NCBI GenBank assembly: GCA_023381535.1
Contig: JAMCSN010000374.1
Coordinates: 1 to 26,944, forward strand
Length of the DNA stretch: 26,944 nt
DNA from: Bacteroidota bacterium
Lineage (GTDB): Bacteria > Bacteroidota > Ignavibacteria > Ignavibacteriales > Melioribacteraceae
Direction: 5' to 3'
Below the pieces are notes generated by a model that saw nothing but the letters and a program-made list of their open reading frames with translations, searched no databases and was not told the origin of the DNA. The position numbers and the translations under genes are program-made. Below, piece after piece: positions 24,881-26,944 of the stretch. Within the stretch, counting starts at the first letter, position 1. Every line of letters starts with the position of its first letter.

Positions 24881-26272
24881 ATGTCATCTAAAATTTTAGT
24901 AGTTGACGACGACGATCTGGTTGCGGGCTCCCTCAAGAAAGTTTTAAGCAAACTTGATTATACCGTTGAAATTTGTCTGCATGCGGCTGAAATAGAAGAA
25001 GCGGTTTCCGATTTTCAACCCGATGTAATTCTGCTTGATATTTATTTAACGACACACAACGGCATCGATGTATTAAGAGGACTCAAGAAAAAATACGCTT
25101 CTATTCCTGTTATAATGATTACAGGTTATGCTGATGTTAAAATTGCAGTCACCGCAATAAAATCCGGCGCTTTCGACTTTCTACTCAAACCGATCGATCT
25201 GGATCAGCTCAGGGCGGTTTTGGATAAAGCTCTTGAGAACATAAGATTAAAATCCGAAGTCAATAAACTCCAAACGCTTCTAGAAGACAATGAGCTTACA
25301 CGAGAGTATTTCGGAAAGAGCTCGAAGATACAGCGCATTGCCGCCTCCGTTGAAAAACTTTCTAAGAGTGGTGATACGACTATACTATTAGAAGGTGAAA
25401 GCGGAACCGGTAAAGAAGTTTTTGCAAGATTCATACATCAGAAAAGTCCGCGGAAAAATGCGCCGTTCATAACAATTAACTGTGCGACCATACCGAAAGA
25501 TTTGGCTGAAAGTGAATTGTTCGGGCATGAAAGAGGCGCGTTCACCGGTGCATCAACAAAAACTAAACTCGGTAAATTTGAACTTGCCGATGGCGGAACA
25601 ATTTTGTTGGATGAGATAGGCGAACTGACTCTTGATCTGCAAGTTAAACTGTTGAGAGTTCTTCAGGAGAAACGGTTTTATCGTCTGGGAGGCGAAAAAG
25701 AAGTTTCTGTAAATGTTAGAGTTCTTGCTGCGACCAACAAAAATCTGGAAGAGGAAGTTGCACGAGGAACTTTTCGCGAGGATTTATACTACAGGTTAAA
25801 CGTTGCAAAATTTACTATTCCCCCGCTTCGTGAAAGAAAAGAAGATATTGTTTTCATAGCTTACTCTTTCTTGAATGAGTTCTCGCAAAAATTCGGAAAA
25901 AATATTCACGGAATCGATCCAACCGGCATGGAATTGCTTAAGTCGTATTACTGGAAAGGAAACATCCGTGAACTCAGAAATGTTATGGAAAGAGTAGTTC
26001 TTCTTACAGAAGAAGAAGAATTGACCGAGAACCATTTTGCTTTCCTGATAGATAAGAAGAATATTGTAGAGACTGAAGACGATAAATTTATTCTTCAAGT
26101 TCCGCCAAAGGGAGTGAAAATAGACTTGGTACTCAAAACTCTCATACTAAAAACGCTTGCTATTACTAAGGGAAACCAAGTTAAAGCCGCTAAAGTGCTT
26201 GGCTTGTCGCGTTCCAAACTCAGATACAGAATGGAACAGCTCGGCATTGAAGTAACAAAAAATGTGAATTAG
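24881..26272 (+). CDS. NtrC-family sigma-54-dependent response regulator
   Basis: A 463-residue enhancer-binding activator with three parts. The receiver (about 4-115) has VVDDDD, phosphoacceptor Asp53 in ILLDIYL, ITGYAD and LLKPID. The AAA+ domain (about 133-370) has Walker A GESGTGKE (Lys178), the sigma-54 contact loop GAFTGA (219-224), Walker B ILLDEIGEL (Asp244-Glu245) and the sensor/arginine region FREDLYYRLNV. The Fis-type helix-turn-helix is at about 430-457 (NQVKAAKVLGLSRSKLRYRMEQLGI). All residues needed for sigma-54 activation are present. AAGGATAGG precedes the ATG, and the gene starts 6 bases after its kinase, so they form a two-gene two-component unit. Target promoters are not identifiable with confidence here. 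Confidence 0.97.
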   Translation: MSSKILVVDDDDLVAGSLKKVLSKLDYTVEICLHAAEIEEAVSDFQPDVILLDIYLTTHNGIDVLRGLKKKYASIPVIMITGYADVKIAVTAIKSGAFDFLLKPIDLDQLRAVLDKALENIRLKSEVNKLQTLLEDNELTREYFGKSSKIQRIAASVEKLSKSGDTTILLEGESGTGKEVFARFIHQKSPRKNAPFITINCATIPKDLAESELFGHERGAFTGASTKTKLGKFELADGGTILLDEIGELTLDLQVKLLRVLQEKRFYRLGGEKEVSVNVRVLAATNKNLEEEVARGTFREDLYYRLNVAKFTIPPLRERKEDIVFIAYSFLNEFSQKFGKNIHGIDPTGMELLKSYYWKGNIRELRNVMERVVLLTEEEELTENHFAFLIDKKNIVETEDDKFILQVPPKGVKIDLVLKTLILKTLAITKGNQVKAAKVLGLSRSKLRYRMEQLGIEVTKNVN

Positions 26273-26572
26273 ACAATCCGAAAAATTATTCAGAACCTTT
26301 CTCATTAGACAATTCTCTCTTTAGGGCTAATCATTTTTAAAATTCCTTCGATAATAAAATTAAGATTCCATCCGGATATCCGGAGAGTGAACTGTTCGTT
26401 TTATGAAATGAATGAATTGAAAGATTTTTATTTAGAGAATGATTAACCGTTAACACTTGGCTAATATTATTCAGGTTGAATTCGAAAAAGATTTAAACAT
26501 TTAAAAAACACGTTTGTCGTTACGGCACATTATTTGTCCCTTTGTTTTGAATAAAATTTTGCGAGAAGAGAT
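26273..26572. other. Intergenic region with a 14-base perfect palindrome
   Basis: Non-coding stretch between the NtrC-type gene and the HEAT-like gene. TCCGGATATCCGGA at 26371-26384 is a perfect palindrome, possibly a regulator-binding site, about 190 bases before the next gene. No convincing terminator for the NtrC-type gene is visible. CGGCAC-N5-TTGTC at 26523-26538 resembles a sigma-54 element but lacks the invariant GC of the -12 box. Confidence 0.4.
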
Positions 26573-26944
26573 ATGGCAAAAAAAGTTGAGAAGGAACAAT
26601 TGAAAATTGATTTGGAGTCTCTTGTCAATGACACAGCTGAGAAAAAAATTGAATTGCTGAATTCCTTGTCGTCGGAAGACCTCGCCGATATTTACATCAA
26701 GTATATCGTGAGATTAATTGCGGATGAAGATAAAGGAGTTCGGAACGCGACTTCAATGCTGATTTTGTCAAATCGAAATCCCCGGTTTCCCTATTTTCTT
26801 TTGCCTTACATAAAATCGGAAGTGATTTCCGTTCGAAATCTTGCCGGCGAAATACTGATAAAACTCGGTTCGCTTTCCGTCGATCCAATTATTCAGTTTG
26901 ACTGCAACAACAATGTTGATTACTTAAAATTCTTAATTGATATT
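26573..26944 (+). CDS. HEAT-repeat-like helical protein, N-terminal part (runs off the window)
   Basis: An open frame of 124 codons from ATG 26573 to the window edge with no stop, preceded by AGAAGAG. It begins MAKKVEKEQLKIDLESLVND. Paired helices with the pattern IYIKYIVRLIADEDKGVRNATSMLIL and PYFLLPYIKSEVISVRNLAGEILIKLG (each with a D..VR.AA-like turn) are typical of HEAT repeats, which act as protein-protein scaffolds. No signal peptide. In related genomes such proteins often sit beside chemotaxis-type signalling genes, which would fit the genes upstream, but that is recollection, and the continuation is needed to judge. Confidence 0.72.
   Translation, partial: MAKKVEKEQLKIDLESLVNDTAEKKIELLNSLSSEDLADIYIKYIVRLIADEDKGVRNATSMLILSNRNPRFPYFLLPYIKSEVISVRNLAGEILIKLGSLSVDPIIQFDCNNNVDYLKFLIDI

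Noticed and set aside
26523..26538. CGGCAC-N5-TTGTC as a sigma-54 promoter for the HEAT-like gene
   Set aside because: The -12 element lacks the invariant GC, so it is noted only in the intergenic entry and not called.
1..26944. CRISPR array or cas genes
   Set aside because: No regularly spaced direct repeats of 24-40 bases and no Cas-like protein are seen.

Overview
The window looks like a chromosomal segment from the Bacteroidota-Chlorobiota assemblage, most likely an Ignavibacteria-type bacterium. The main pointers are a SusC/SusD/SusE-type glycan uptake cluster, an alpha-amylase ending in a type IX secretion sorting domain, a TAnnTTTG-type promoter, and many PAS histidine kinases in an AT-rich genome. 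The genus is an inference.

Region 1 (1-8850) is an alpha-glucan utilisation locus. On the + strand lie the end of a SusC-like TonB-dependent receptor, a complete SusD-like lipoprotein and a SusE-like starch-binding lipoprotein, closed by a terminator. On the - strand lie a secreted GH13 alpha-amylase with a T9SS tail and a periplasmic GH13 of the neopullulanase/cyclomaltodextrinase type. Together they suggest cutting outside the cell, import through SusCD and trimming in the periplasm. Between the two amylases is a 285-bp non-coding element with 16-bp terminal inverted repeats, a flanking 7-bp target duplication and four nested GC-rich hairpins. It looks like a MITE.

Region 2 (9012-11210) is a tRNA-Ser(UGA) followed by a small accessory patch: a putative antitoxin, a TumE-type toxin broken by one in-frame TAA, an HTH-nucleotidyltransferase (MNT) plus HEPN-like pair behind a promoter carrying two operator-like repeats 20 bp apart, and the first ~45 codons of a type I restriction HsdR gene. 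It reads as a turnover site for defence and toxin-antitoxin modules.

Region 3 (11223-19934, - strand) is five signalling genes in one direction: two PAS kinases and a double-receiver regulator that overlap one another, then a triple-PAS kinase and a ~1000-residue hybrid kinase with its own receiver. No DNA-binding output is encoded among them. The regulator's second receiver has lost its phosphoacceptor Asp.

Region 4 (20409-26944, + strand) has two doubtful small ORFs, CheW, an exported TonB_C-domain protein, a methyl-accepting chemotaxis protein, a sensorless NtrB-like kinase 6 bp from an NtrC-type sigma-54 activator, and the start of a HEAT-repeat-like protein that runs off the window. No CheA is present, so the chemosensory array must use a kinase encoded elsewhere.
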